64,000 bases of DNA from Bradyrhizobium sp. CB2312 (GTDB lineage Bacteria; Pseudomonadota; Alphaproteobacteria; Rhizobiales; Xanthobacteraceae), in the NCBI RefSeq assembly GCF_029714425.1, contig NZ_CP121668.1, positions 2,997,501 to 3,061,500 on the forward strand, in the 5' to 3' direction. Shown piece after piece: positions 41,991 through 51,119 of the stretch. The position numbers were made by a program, and so were the translations under genes. Under the pieces are notes generated by a model that did not search any database, had not been told where the DNA came from, and saw nothing but the letters and a program-made list of their open reading frames with translations. The stretch's first letter is position 1; the number at the start of each line of letters is the position of its first letter.

Positions 41991-42806
41991 GTGAAGCAAT
42001 GGCCTGATGACCCTGCGGTGGTTTACATGCGCCATACGATTGAGACCGCACCGAACGTCGTCATCCTCGATGCGTCACGCGCGCGGCGGGGATTTGCAAT
42101 TTCCTGGATCCCCTCAACCCTCGTCACGGCGACGCTCATCGGGTTCTGTCTCAACGCCGAAGTCGTCGCCTATCTGGCGCGATACGCCACTCAGCAGGAG
42201 TCATCAAAGCTCATCACGATCATCCCGCCGGCCATGGCGCAACAGACGCCATTGCCGAGGGACGACGAGGCGGCGCAACTCAAGCAGGCGGTCGACAGCG
42301 CGACAGCCGAACTGCGGCAGTCTCTGCAGCAAGAGCACGACAGGGCCGAGGCGCTCGAAAAAGAACTGGTGAAGGCGTGGCGGTACGTCGGGAAGCTGTT
42401 GTCGATGCGCAACGGCGAGGCGGACCAGTTCAGCCAAGCGGTCGACAACGCGACGGCAGTACTGTGGCAGTCTCTCCAGCAGGAGCACGACAGGGCCGAA
42501 GCGCTTGCAACCGAACTGGCGGACGCGCGGCGCTCCATGAAGCAGAAACCTGCCGCTGTGGAAGAGATGCCCGGTGTCTCCTTGCCCGCCTGGGCAAACA
42601 GCTACGCCGCCTTCATGAAGCCCGCCCAGACCGCAGTGCAGCCGGACGTGTCCGCGGAGAACAGCAAATCGGCAATTATACCAGGCGAACCAGCTCGCGT
42701 TGAGCACAAACCGCGCGGGGGCTCCGGCTGCCAGCACTTTCAGAGCTACGATCCGGTATCAGGAACTTACATGGGCTATGACGGACGGCGGCATTCCTGC
42801 CCATAA
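41991..42806 (+). CDS. Membrane-anchored coiled-coil protein with BA14K-like C-terminus
   Basis: A 271-residue protein. One membrane span lies near residues 38-60 (ISWIPSTLVTATLIGFCLNA). A coiled coil at 95-180 contains two copies of a roughly 30-residue unit 50 residues apart (QAVDSATAELRQSLQQEHDR, QAVDNATAVLWQSLQQEHDR). The C-terminal motif GCQHFQSYDPVSGTYMGYDG then RRHSCP resembles the BA14K family, a Brucella antigen with lectin-like activity. The GTG start at 41991 or the ATG at 42027 are both possible. Confidence 0.75.
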   Translation: MKQWPDDPAVVYMRHTIETAPNVVILDASRARRGFAISWIPSTLVTATLIGFCLNAEVVAYLARYATQQESSKLITIIPPAMAQQTPLPRDDEAAQLKQAVDSATAELRQSLQQEHDRAEALEKELVKAWRYVGKLLSMRNGEADQFSQAVDNATAVLWQSLQQEHDRAEALATELADARRSMKQKPAAVEEMPGVSLPAWANSYAAFMKPAQTAVQPDVSAENSKSAIIPGEPARVEHKPRGGSGCQHFQSYDPVSGTYMGYDGRRHSCP

Positions 42807-43069
42807 GTTCGGGCGGTGTTTCGGAAACAAGTCTAGCTGACCCGCCGCTATCGGCAGCGAGATGCAGCCGCCCTCACTCGGCGGCGCCTCGTTCTAGGAC
42901 GCGGCGGTGCGGCGGGACGCCCCCCGGCAGGCGTCGTGCATTTGTGAAAATCCGTGATGAGCTTGCTGCGTGCGAGCGTGGACAGCTATTGGCGAATGTC
43001 GGATAATGCAAATTGCAAATTGCGGGGCCCTGAGGCCTGCATTTGAGCTTCCACAGAAGGACGATTCCG
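42807..43069. promoter_or_regulatory. Region upstream of AraC gene with direct repeats
   Basis: A short gene-free stretch. TGCAAAT-TGCAAAT-TGC at 43007-43023, about 47 bases before the AraC start, is a direct repeat that could be an AraC-type half-site pair. Confidence 0.4.
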
Positions 43070-44002
43070 ATGACTCAGGCAGGCGCCTACGGGCAGAGGC
43101 TTGGGCAATTCCTGCGTTTGAAGGATGCGCCGCCCTCGCTGGTCACGCGCTCGCTGCGCAGCGCTGCGCTCGCGGTCACCGAAACCCGCAATGAGCGCCC
43201 GGTGCGTGGCCTATCCGGCTCGCTGACTGCCGAAGATGCCTTTCTCGTCAGCCTGAAGCTGCACGACTATCCGGACTGCGAGCTCTGGGAACGCGGAAAA
43301 TGCATCATGCGGGCGGATGTCCGCGCCGGGACGACCTATCTCTACGATCTCAAGCGCGATCCGCGCTACGTGATCGACAAGCCGTTCCACTCGCTGTTTT
43401 TCTACCTTCCACGCTCGGCGCTCGATAGCATCGCCGAGCAGTGCAATGCACCGTGCGTCGACGAGCTCGACTGTCAGATCGGCGTCGGCCATGACGACGG
43501 AATTATCCGCCACATCGGCGCCTCGCTCCAGGAGGGCCTGCGCAGACCGGACGAGGCCAACCAGCTCTTCGTCGATCACATGATGCTCGGCCTGACCGCC
43601 CATGTCGCCCAGACCTATGGCGGGCTTCGGCGCGCGTCCGCCTCCGCGCGCGGCGGCCTCGCGCCGTGGCAGGCGAAGCGCGCCTGCGAGCGGCTCGAAT
43701 CCGACCTCGGCGGCAAGGTCTCGTTGCAGAAGATCGCGACCGAGCTCGACCTTTCGGTCAGCCATTTCTCACGTGCGTTCCGGATTTCGATCGGCCTGCC
43801 GCCGCACCAATGGCTGCTGCAGCAGCGCGTCAAGGCCGCCAAGCAGCTGATGAGCGTACGCGACCTGCCGCTGTCGGAGATCGCCATCTCGGCCGGCTTT
43901 GCCAACCAGAGCCACTTCACGCGGGTGTTCTCCTCGATCGTCGGCGTCAGCCCGGCGGTATGGCGCCGCGAGGCGCTTGGTGCCTCGCGCGGCCGGGCGT
44001 GA
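43070..44002 (+). CDS. AraC-family transcriptional regulator
   Basis: A 310-residue regulator with an N-terminal sensing domain (AEDAFLVSLKLHDYPDCELWERGK) and a double helix-turn-helix near residues 215-300 (VSLQKIATELDLSVSHFSRAFRISIGLPPHQWLLQQRV, then LSEIAISAGFANQSHFTRVFSSIVGVSPAVWRR). AAGGA lies 8 bases before the ATG at 43070. It converges on the catalase-like gene with a 16-base gap. Confidence 0.9.
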   Translation: MTQAGAYGQRLGQFLRLKDAPPSLVTRSLRSAALAVTETRNERPVRGLSGSLTAEDAFLVSLKLHDYPDCELWERGKCIMRADVRAGTTYLYDLKRDPRYVIDKPFHSLFFYLPRSALDSIAEQCNAPCVDELDCQIGVGHDDGIIRHIGASLQEGLRRPDEANQLFVDHMMLGLTAHVAQTYGGLRRASASARGGLAPWQAKRACERLESDLGGKVSLQKIATELDLSVSHFSRAFRISIGLPPHQWLLQQRVKAAKQLMSVRDLPLSEIAISAGFANQSHFTRVFSSIVGVSPAVWRREALGASRGRA

Positions 44003-44018
44003 TCTCGAGCCTGCGTGC

Positions 44019-44939
44019 TTAGCGGCGCTTCGCAAGTGAGATGGTGTAGGCGGCGCGCCGCGCGGCAAAGATCTCGTCCGGCGGGTGGCCGATGCCGTCG
44101 GCGAGATTGGCCGGATTGAAGATAGAGGCGTCGCAGGCCTCGTTCGGCTCGAATCCGGTGATCACGATCGTGCCGAGGCGTACCTCTTCGCGATGATCCT
44201 CTTCAGGCCAGCGTATCGTGACGTCCTCGGTGGGATCGCCGGGGCGATCGAGCAGCGCCATCACGTTGAAGCGGGCATCGCCTGCCGCGATCCGCGTGCC
44301 GAGATCGTCGCGCAGGAAATCGGCCGGCTTCGCCCTCGCTTCGTCCTCGCTCAGCGTGATGTCGCCGCCGGCCGGGGCAACCTTGAACTTGATGAAGCGG
44401 GTCTCGCCTTGCTCATTCGTTGCCGGAAAGGCGTGCACGCCCCAATAGGTCGTGCCGGCAAGGCTCCCGGGCAGCCGACGCGCGGCGATGTAGTTCGCCT
44501 GGTTGAGCGTCTCGGGGTTGGCCGCCGAGAACGCCTTGACCTTCGCCATATCAGGCTTGCCGTCGGCACCCGGAACGCGCGCCTCGAGGAAGGCCAGCAT
44601 CTGGTCGAGCGTTCGCGCAAAATGCACCGGCGCGCTCTCGGCGAGAATGTCGGATCGATGCTTCTCGTCGCCGAGCTTGAAGCTGAAGCCGCGCAGCACG
44701 AGGTTGTTGGTATCGGCCACATTGGGATTGCCGCCCCCGACCGAGAAGCGCGCCAGCACGCGCGATGGCCGCGTGAAGCTCTGCGATCGCGTGACCTCTC
44801 CCGCGTGATCCGACGGGGTGTAGGTGCCGCGAACGCACCAGCCCTTGGCGAAGCTTGCCCGCACCTTCGGCGGATTGCCGGCGACCGCCTTCAGGGCATC
44901 GACGATGGCAGCGGGCGTTGCGGCGGGGATCTCGGGCAT
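44019..44939 (-). CDS. Catalase-family peroxidase lacking the usual distal His
   Basis: A 306-residue minimal catalase-fold haem protein. Typical blocks are VLARFSVGGGNPNVADTNNLVLRGFSFKLG, TTYWGVHAFPATNE and FNPANLADGIGHPPDEIFAARRAAYTIS, which holds the proximal haem Tyr. In normal members the N-terminal block reads N-H-A-K-G with the catalytic distal His. Here it is ASFAKGWCVRGTYTPS, so Phe replaces His. It may have reduced or altered activity, or bind haem for another purpose. No signal peptide is seen. Confidence 0.85.
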   Translation of the reverse strand: MPEIPAATPAAIVDALKAVAGNPPKVRASFAKGWCVRGTYTPSDHAGEVTRSQSFTRPSRVLARFSVGGGNPNVADTNNLVLRGFSFKLGDEKHRSDILAESAPVHFARTLDQMLAFLEARVPGADGKPDMAKVKAFSAANPETLNQANYIAARRLPGSLAGTTYWGVHAFPATNEQGETRFIKFKVAPAGGDITLSEDEARAKPADFLRDDLGTRIAAGDARFNVMALLDRPGDPTEDVTIRWPEEDHREEVRLGTIVITGFEPNEACDASIFNPANLADGIGHPPDEIFAARRAAYTISLAKRR

Positions 44940-45093
44940 GATGGGGCCTTCTCGCGTGGGCGCGCGCAGATTAGGCCTCGTGCGAAACCAGAGTCTTTCC
45001 CAAACCGATCGCGCTTGGCACGATCCTGCTCAAGGCACCTGCATGGCTGAGCGCGCGGAGATGGTTGCCGCGCGTCGGCTGGACGGTGCTCGG

Positions 45094-46326
45094 CTAACCG
45101 CCGAGGATCCGCCGGCAGGAATCGACGAACACCTGCGCGCCGGTGACGATATCGGCGTCGGCGGTATTCTCGGTCCAGTGATGACTGATGCCACCGATCG
45201 ACGGCACGAACAGCATGCCTGCGGGCATCACGGTCGCCAGCATCTGCGCATCGTGGCCGGCGCCGCTGGGCATGCGGATGGAGCGTCCGTCAGCAAGAGC
45301 CTTGCTCGCGGTCTCGATCGCGTCCTGAATGCCCGGGTTCATCATCGCGGGCGCGCCGGTGCGGATTTTCTCCACGGTGACGGTGCAGGGGCCTTTCTCG
45401 CTGGCCTCGTCGGCCATGGTCCGCAGCAGGTCCTCCAGCCGCGCGATCACGGCAGGGTTGTCGTCGCGGATCTGGAACAACATCTCGGCGCCGCCCGGGA
45501 TGATGCTCGGCGCACCGGGATCGAGCGTGATGCGGCCGGTGGTCCAGACTGTGCGGGGACCGCATGCGCCCGGAAAGCGCTCGTCGATCGCGAGGCAGAA
45601 TTTGGCGAGCGCCAGTCCCGCATCCTTGCGCACGGCCATGCGCGTGGTGCCGGCGTGGTTCTGCTCGCCGATGAAATTGATCTTGTACTGCCAGATGCCG
45701 ACGATGGACGTCACGACGCCGATCGCGAGCTTGCCGCTTTCGAGCGTGTCGCCCTGCTCGATATGCGCCTCCAGATATCCGACGTGCCGGCCCGGCTCGG
45801 CCGCGACGCGTGCCCGCCCGGCGAGACCCATGTCGGCGAGGGCATCGCGCATGGGGCGGCCGCTGGTGCGGTCGCGCGCGGCATCGATCTCGGCCTCGGT
45901 CACTTGTCCCACATAGGACCGCGATCCGAGAAAGCTGCCGAAATGGCCTTCTTCGTCGCACCACGCTGCGACCTCGACCGCGCCCCCGAGCGCGGGATCG
46001 GCGTTGAGCACGCGCGCGGCTTCGAGCGCATAGACGACGCCGAGCGGGCCATCGAGCCAGCCGGCATAGTTCTGGCTCTCCAGATGCGAACCCGCCAGCA
46101 GCTTCGGTCCAGCCTTGGCGCTGGTGCCGAACACGTTGCCGATGCCGTCGATCGTTGCGGCAAGACCGGCGTCGGGCAGCTTCTGCATCAGCCACTCCAG
46201 CGATTGCCTGTGCGGCTCCGAGAAGGTCGGCTTGTGCACGCCGGTCTTGTAGGCGCCGATGGCGCGGAGCGCATTGAGGTCGGCGAGGACGCGCTCGCCA
46301 TTGGCGCGCGGCTTGGTGTCAGGCAT
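45094..46326 (-). CDS. M20-family Zn amidohydrolase (N-carbamoyl-amino acid hydrolase / allantoate amidohydrolase type)
   Basis: A 410-residue hydrolase of the HyuC/AllC/AmaB group. Metal ligands are visible in LAGSHLESQNYAGWLDGPLG, WCDEEGHFGS, HVGYLEAHIEQGDTLE and GISHHWTENTAD; NHAGTTRM and SGAGHDAQM are the dimer/substrate-binding blocks. The ATG at 46326 overlaps the ATPase stop by 8 bases. Family members remove N-carbamoyl, N-formyl or ureido groups from amino acids. Its position downstream of hutF-hutC and an importer suggests an N-substituted amino acid, possibly N-formylglutamate. Confidence 0.88.
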   Translation of the reverse strand: MPDTKPRANGERVLADLNALRAIGAYKTGVHKPTFSEPHRQSLEWLMQKLPDAGLAATIDGIGNVFGTSAKAGPKLLAGSHLESQNYAGWLDGPLGVVYALEAARVLNADPALGGAVEVAAWCDEEGHFGSFLGSRSYVGQVTEAEIDAARDRTSGRPMRDALADMGLAGRARVAAEPGRHVGYLEAHIEQGDTLESGKLAIGVVTSIVGIWQYKINFIGEQNHAGTTRMAVRKDAGLALAKFCLAIDERFPGACGPRTVWTTGRITLDPGAPSIIPGGAEMLFQIRDDNPAVIARLEDLLRTMADEASEKGPCTVTVEKIRTGAPAMMNPGIQDAIETASKALADGRSIRMPSGAGHDAQMLATVMPAGMLFVPSIGGISHHWTENTADADIVTGAQVFVDSCRRILGG

Positions 46327-47104
46327 GTTCGGCAACCTTCAATGCCTCGGTGCGGATCTCCTCGACCAGCCGTTCCTTGAGCTGGACGAATTCCGGCGTG
46401 GTCTTGATCTTGTAGGAGCGCGGATGCGGCAGGTCCACACTGATCTCGGCCTTGATACGGCCGGGGCGCGCGCTCATCACGATGACGCGGCTGCCGAGGA
46501 AGATCGCCTCCTCGATGTCGTGGGTCACGAACAGCACGGTCTTCTGGTCGCGCTCCCAGATGCCGAGCAGCATCTCCTGCATCAAGGCGCGGGTCTGGTT
46601 GTCGAGTGCACCGAAGGGCTCGTCGAGCAAGAGAATCTTGGGATCATTCGCAAGCGCACGCGCGATCGCGGTGCGCTGCTGCATGCCGCCCGAGAGCTGT
46701 TTCGGCCAGTGGTTCTCGAAGCCGGTGAGGCCGACTTGGCGGATGAAGGCATCCGCGATCTTGTTTCGCTCCGCCTCGGGCACGCCGCGCTCGCGCAGGC
46801 CGAAGGCGATGTTCTCGCGCACGGTCAGCCAGGGAAACAGCGTGTAGGACTGGAACACCATGCCGCGATCGGCGCCGGGTCCGGTGACCTCGCGGCCGTC
46901 AAGCGTGACGCGGCCGCTGGTCGGGCGATCGAGTCCGGCGACGATGCGCAGCAGCGTGGACTTGCCGCAGCCGGAGGGGCCGAGGATGGTGACGAAATCG
47001 TTGTTGGCGATGGTGAGATCGGTCGGTTCCAGTGCCCTGGTCGGCGCATTGCCGTGGCGTGCGGGGAAGGTGCGCGAGACCTGCTCGATTCTGAGTGTGG
47101 TCAT
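46319..47104 (-). CDS. ABC transporter ATP-binding protein (SsuB/TauB type)
   Basis: A 261-residue nucleotide-binding subunit: Walker A GPSGCGKST near 43-51, Q-loop MVFQSYTLFPWLTVREN, signature LSGGMQQRTAIARAL, Walker B ILLLDEPFGALD, and switch His in VTHDIEEA. The ATG at 47104 overlaps the permease stop by 4 bases; the longer open frame is a shadow of the permease gene. Confidence 0.92.
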   Translation of the reverse strand: MTTLRIEQVSRTFPARHGNAPTRALEPTDLTIANNDFVTILGPSGCGKSTLLRIVAGLDRPTSGRVTLDGREVTGPGADRGMVFQSYTLFPWLTVRENIAFGLRERGVPEAERNKIADAFIRQVGLTGFENHWPKQLSGGMQQRTAIARALANDPKILLLDEPFGALDNQTRALMQEMLLGIWERDQKTVLFVTHDIEEAIFLGSRVIVMSARPGRIKAEISVDLPHPRSYKIKTTPEFVQLKERLVEEIRTEALKVAEHA

Positions 47105-47874
47105 GCGAGCCTCCACGGAAACAGCCAGGCGTTGAACGCCTTGAACATGAAGTCCGAGAGGAGGCCGATCAGTCCGATCACGATGATGCCGAAGATGATC
47201 TGCCCGGTGTTGAGCAGCGCCTGGCTGTCGGTGATCATGTGGCCGATGCCCGAAGAGGAGCCGATCAGCTCGGCGACGATGACGTAGGTCCAGGCCCAGC
47301 CCAGCACCAGGCGCAGGATCTCCGCGATCTCGGGCGCGGAGGAGGGCAGCAGCACGCGGCGGATGATGCCGCGATCGCTGGCGCCCAGCGTATAGGCCGC
47401 CTCGACCAGATCGCGCCGCGTTGCGCCGACGGTCACGGCGACCATCAGGATGACCTGGAACACCGAGCCGATGAAGATGACGAGCAGCTTTTGCAATTCG
47501 CCGATGCCAGCCCACAGGATCAGCAGTGGAATGAAGGCGGAGGCGGGCAGATAGCGTGCAAAGGACACGAAGGGCTCGAGGAACGCCTCGACCGGCTTGT
47601 AGGCGCCCATCAGCACGCCGAGCGGCACCGCGATGATCGCCGCGAGCGCGAAGCCGCCGACGACGCGCCAGATCGTCATGCCGATGTCGTAGATGAATCC
47701 CTGCTTGGCCAGGAGGTCATAACCCTCCTGCACCATGGTCAGCGGGTTGGCGAGGAAGGTCTTCGACACATGGCCGCCGAGCGTCGCCCACGACCAGAGA
47801 GCAACGAACAGCACGAAGAACGCGAGGCCATAGGCCATACGCTGCTTCGATGTAACAGGGTCCAAGGGACGCAT
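47101..47874 (-). CDS. ABC transporter permease (SsuC/TauC type)
   Basis: A 257-residue permease with about six spans (AYGLAFFVLFVALWSWATL; SAFIPLLILWAGIGELQKLLVIF) and the coupling loop AAYTLGASDRGIIRRVLLPSS. I place the start at 47874 (MRPLDPVTSKQ). The frame is open to 47940, but that part spans a 10-bp hairpin. Confidence 0.88.
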   Translation of the reverse strand: MRPLDPVTSKQRMAYGLAFFVLFVALWSWATLGGHVSKTFLANPLTMVQEGYDLLAKQGFIYDIGMTIWRVVGGFALAAIIAVPLGVLMGAYKPVEAFLEPFVSFARYLPASAFIPLLILWAGIGELQKLLVIFIGSVFQVILMVAVTVGATRRDLVEAAYTLGASDRGIIRRVLLPSSAPEIAEILRLVLGWAWTYVIVAELIGSSSGIGHMITDSQALLNTGQIIFGIIVIGLIGLLSDFMFKAFNAWLFPWRLA

Positions 47875-47904
47875 CGACGATCTATCCGGGCGGTGAACAG
47901 ATTT

Positions 47905-47932
47905 GCCGGCCCCGCCGCGAGACGGGGCCGGC
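47905..47932 (-). other. Intercistronic hairpin between binding-protein and permease genes
   Basis: GCCGGCCCCG and CGGGGCCGGC form a perfect 10-bp stem around 8 bases, right after the binding-protein stop. Such hairpins often stabilise the upstream message or reduce downstream expression, which would give more binding protein than permease. Confidence 0.65.
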
Positions 47933-47946
47933 AGCTCCAAAGTGAC

Positions 47947-48891
47947 TTACTTGATGTAGCTCGCGTCGAAGAGATCCTCGACCTTCGGCGCGGCCTTGAT
48001 GATGCCGATCTCGAGCAGCAGGTCGGCGGCCTCCTTGTTGAAGGTCAGGAAGTCACCGGCAAAGAATTTCTGGTTCGCAGCTTTGTCCTGCCAGCGCAGA
48101 TATTTTGCCGAGTTGCCGAACTGTTCGCCGGTCTGCTTCACGTCGGCGCCCATGATCTCGTAGGCCTTGGCCTGGTCCTTGGCGATCATGTCGAGCGCCT
48201 CGAAATAGCTGTCGGCGAGCGCCTTGGCGGCCTTGGGATTCTCCGTCAGGAACTTCGGCGTGCAGCCAAAAGTGTCCATGACCATCGGGTAGTCGAGCGT
48301 CGTGGCGATGATCTTGCCCTTGTCGGGCGCAGCGCGAACCGTCGACAGATACGGCTCATAGGTCATGGCGGCGTCGTTCTGGCCGGAGACGAAGGCCTGC
48401 GCGGCCGCGGCCGGCTCGAGGTTCACGACGGTGACGTCCTTCACCGTGAGGCCATTTTTCTTGAGCATCCAGGCCAGCGCGAAATAGGGCGAGGTGCCGG
48501 GCGCGGAAGCTGCGACCGTCTTGCCCTTCAGGTCCTTGATCGCGCTGACGTCGTTGCGCACGGCCATGCCGTCGGCGCCATAGCTCTTGTCGAGCTGGAA
48601 GATTTGCTTGGTGGCGACGCCGTTGGCGTTCCAGGAGATCCAGGTCTCGACCGTCGTCGCCGCGCACTGCACGTCGCCGGAGGCGATCGCGAGGTGGCGA
48701 TCCTTCTGGGGAATCTTCTTGATGGTGACGTCGAGGCCGTTCTTCTTGAAGATGCCAGCCTCCTTCGCCAGCGTCAGCGGCGCGAAGCCGGTCCATCCGG
48801 AGATGCCGATGCCGACCTTGACGTCGTCGGCGAGCACGGGAGTGGAGGCCGCAAGGGCAATGATTGTCGCAAAAATCGTCGAACTACGCAT
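47947..48891 (-). CDS. ABC transporter substrate-binding protein (NMT1/SsuA type)
   Basis: A 314-residue periplasmic binding protein. The signal peptide RSSTIFATIIALAASTPVLADD ends near residue 20, then KVGIGISGWTGFAPLTLAKEAGIFKKNGLDV and the DVQCAATTVETWISWNANGV pocket segment. The start at 48891 has AAGAGGA upstream. It is the first gene of the importer downstream of hutF-hutC, separated from hutC by 106 bases. The ligand is unknown. Confidence 0.9.
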   Translation of the reverse strand: MRSSTIFATIIALAASTPVLADDVKVGIGISGWTGFAPLTLAKEAGIFKKNGLDVTIKKIPQKDRHLAIASGDVQCAATTVETWISWNANGVATKQIFQLDKSYGADGMAVRNDVSAIKDLKGKTVAASAPGTSPYFALAWMLKKNGLTVKDVTVVNLEPAAAAQAFVSGQNDAAMTYEPYLSTVRAAPDKGKIIATTLDYPMVMDTFGCTPKFLTENPKAAKALADSYFEALDMIAKDQAKAYEIMGADVKQTGEQFGNSAKYLRWQDKAANQKFFAGDFLTFNKEAADLLLEIGIIKAAPKVEDLFDASYIK

Positions 48892-48997
48892 GATTGTCGT
48901 CCTCTTGCCGATCGATGGATTGACGTCCTGTTGATCTCTGTCGGCCGCTATGGACCGTTGCCCGAAGCATTGCACGAATTGTGCCGACATTGTTCTC

Positions 48998-49726
48998 TCA
49001 GCCTCCCTTGAATCGGGCGACAAGGCGGTGAGAGTCACCGGGATAGAGCAGGCGCACCGCGGTGATCGTGCGCGCGCTGCGCCAGGTATAGCGGTCGATC
49101 ACGAGACAGGGCGCGCCGATTGCGATGTCGAGCGCTTCCGCCGTGCGATCATCCGCAACGATGGCGCTGATCGTATGCTCGGCCTCTGTCCATGGGACAT
49201 GATGAAGCAGCCACGAGCCCGGCGGCTCGCGCGAGAAATCCGCGGTCGCGGCACTAGGCACGGAGGCGAGATCGATCAGCCTGTCCTCGACCGCGAACGG
49301 CACCTTGTCGGCGCTGTGGCGGCAGGTGATGGCAACGACCTTGCCGGCTTTCTTGATGCCAAGACGCTCGCGGTCGGCGGCGGTCGCCGCCCGCAGTTTG
49401 CGGCCGGTCAGCTCGTATCCGTAGGCGCGGCCGAGTGCGGTGATCTCGGCGCGGATGTCGGCGATCTTGAGCACGGCTGACTGATGCTGCGGGCGGCGCA
49501 CGAAGGAGCCGGCGCGCCGCCGCCGCTCGATCAAATCGGCCTGCGCCAGTTCCGATAGCGCCTTGTTCACGGTCATGCGTGAGCAGCCGTAGCGCGCGAC
49601 GAGCTCGTGCTCGAATGGAATGCGATGACCGGGCGGCCATTCGCCGGTGAGGATCCGCTTCTCGATGTCGGCGCGGATACGCTTGTAAAGCGTCGGCTTG
49701 TCGGCCGCATCGGTGCCAAGGCTCAT
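48998..49726 (-). CDS. hutC: Histidine utilisation repressor HutC (GntR family)
   Basis: A 242-residue GntR/HutC regulator. The N-terminal winged helix (YKRIRADIEKRILTGEWPPGHRIPFEHELVARYGCSRMTVNKALSEL) is followed by the UTRA effector domain from about residue 95 (VVAITCRHSADKVPFAVEDRLIDL; ITAVRLLYPGDSHRLVARF), which binds urocanate in characterised HutC. The start overlaps the hutF stop by ATGA. Its likely operator is the palindrome at 51120-51139. Confidence 0.93.
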   Translation of the reverse strand: MSLGTDAADKPTLYKRIRADIEKRILTGEWPPGHRIPFEHELVARYGCSRMTVNKALSELAQADLIERRRRAGSFVRRPQHQSAVLKIADIRAEITALGRAYGYELTGRKLRAATAADRERLGIKKAGKVVAITCRHSADKVPFAVEDRLIDLASVPSAATADFSREPPGSWLLHHVPWTEAEHTISAIVADDRTAEALDIAIGAPCLVIDRYTWRSARTITAVRLLYPGDSHRLVARFKGG

Positions 49727-51081
49727 GCGACGAGCCTCCGCACCGCCGCGTTGAAGCGCTCGCGCGCGGCCTGGCGCAGCCGGTGCCGACCGCCTTCGAC
49801 GACTTTGTGGCCGCCAGCCCAGACGCAATCGATCGCGCCGCCGCCGGCGGCAAAGATCCAGCCGTCGGTGACTGCGTCGTGCGTGCGGCCGGCCAGCGAC
49901 GGATGCGCTGTATCGAGCGTGACGATGTCGGCGCGCGCGCCGGGCGTGAGGCCGACTATCGCCTGCGCCATCGCCTGCGCGCCGTCTGCGAACGCATGAT
50001 CGAACAGCGTGCGCCCCGTCGAGCGGCCTGCGCCGCTGGAGAGCACGTTGCGCTGGCGATGCTTCAGGCGCTGGCCGTATTCGAGCTGGCGCAATTCGTC
50101 GGCGGCGCCGACCAGCACGTTGGAGTCGGTGCCCACACCGAACGCGCCGCCGGCCGCGAGGAATTCGCGTACGGGAAAGATGCCGTCGCCGAGGCTCGCT
50201 TCGGTGATGGGGCAGAGACCGGCAACTGCGCCCGTCTTCGCGAATGCCGTGATTTCCGCATCCGTCATGTGGGTCGCGTGAATGAGGCACCAGCGCTGAT
50301 CGAGCGGCGCGTGCTCCAGCAGCCATTGCACCGGGCGCCGGCCGGACCAGGCGAGGCAATCCTCGACCTCCTTGATCTGCTCGGCGGCGTGAATGTGCAC
50401 CGGCCCGCCGTTCGCAAGCGGAATGATCGCCGCGAGCTCGTCCGGGGCGACCGCGCGCAGACTGTGCGGCGCAATGCCGATATTGGCGCCCGGCAATGTT
50501 GCGATCACCTTGCGCGAGGCGGTCACGAGCTCTGCGAACTCATCGACCGAGCAGATGAAGCGGCGCTGGCCGTCATGCGGCGGCGCGCCGCCGAAGGAGC
50601 CGTGCGCATAAAAACTCGGCAGCAGCGTCAGGCCAATGCCCGAGGCCTCGGCAGCCTGCGCAATACGCCCGGCCATTTCGCCGATATCGGCGTAATGCGA
50701 GCCGTCGCGATCGTGATGCAGATAATGGAATTCGCCGACGCGGGTAAAACCCTGCTCCAGCATTTCGACATAAAGCAGCGTGGCAACGGCGGTAACGTCA
50801 TCCGGCGTCATCGCCAGCGCGAAGCGATACATCGTCTCGCGCCAGGTCCAGAACGTATCGGTGGAATCGCCGCGCAGTTCCGCAAGTCCGGCCATGCCGC
50901 GCTGGAAGGCGTGGCTGTGCAGGCTCGCAAGTCCGGGCAGCGCGATGGCGTGGCATTCGGCGCCGGCGGCAGGCTGCACGCCTGGCGTCACCTCCGCGAT
51001 CGCGCCGGCAGTGATCACCACCTGTACGTCATTGGCCCAGCCCGAGGGCAGGAGCGCGGAGGCGAAATGCAGTCGGGTCAT
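49723..51081 (-). CDS. hutF: Formimidoylglutamate deiminase
   Basis: A 452-residue amidohydrolase converting N-formimidoyl-L-glutamate to N-formyl-L-glutamate and ammonia. Metal ligands are visible in ASLHSHAFQRGMAGL, VHIHAAEQIKEVEDC, CLIHATHMTD and VGTDSNVLVGAADELRQLEY. The sequence matches HutF rather than HutI. The ATG at 51081 is the first gene of the leftward hut transcript; the open frame beyond it crosses the operator. Its presence implies the five-step pathway that ends with N-formylglutamate deformylation. Confidence 0.93.
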   Translation of the reverse strand: MTRLHFASALLPSGWANDVQVVITAGAIAEVTPGVQPAAGAECHAIALPGLASLHSHAFQRGMAGLAELRGDSTDTFWTWRETMYRFALAMTPDDVTAVATLLYVEMLEQGFTRVGEFHYLHHDRDGSHYADIGEMAGRIAQAAEASGIGLTLLPSFYAHGSFGGAPPHDGQRRFICSVDEFAELVTASRKVIATLPGANIGIAPHSLRAVAPDELAAIIPLANGGPVHIHAAEQIKEVEDCLAWSGRRPVQWLLEHAPLDQRWCLIHATHMTDAEITAFAKTGAVAGLCPITEASLGDGIFPVREFLAAGGAFGVGTDSNVLVGAADELRQLEYGQRLKHRQRNVLSSGAGRSTGRTLFDHAFADGAQAMAQAIVGLTPGARADIVTLDTAHPSLAGRTHDAVTDGWIFAAGGGAIDCVWAGGHKVVEGGRHRLRQAARERFNAAVRRLVA

Positions 51082-51119
51082 GATTGATTGCACGCCGGCT
51101 GGACAGAACCGCCTTACGA

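Noticed and set aside
42970..43194. A 74-residue plus-strand ORF before the AraC gene
   Set aside because: It overlaps the AraC start in another frame and has no ribosome site or protein-like pattern.
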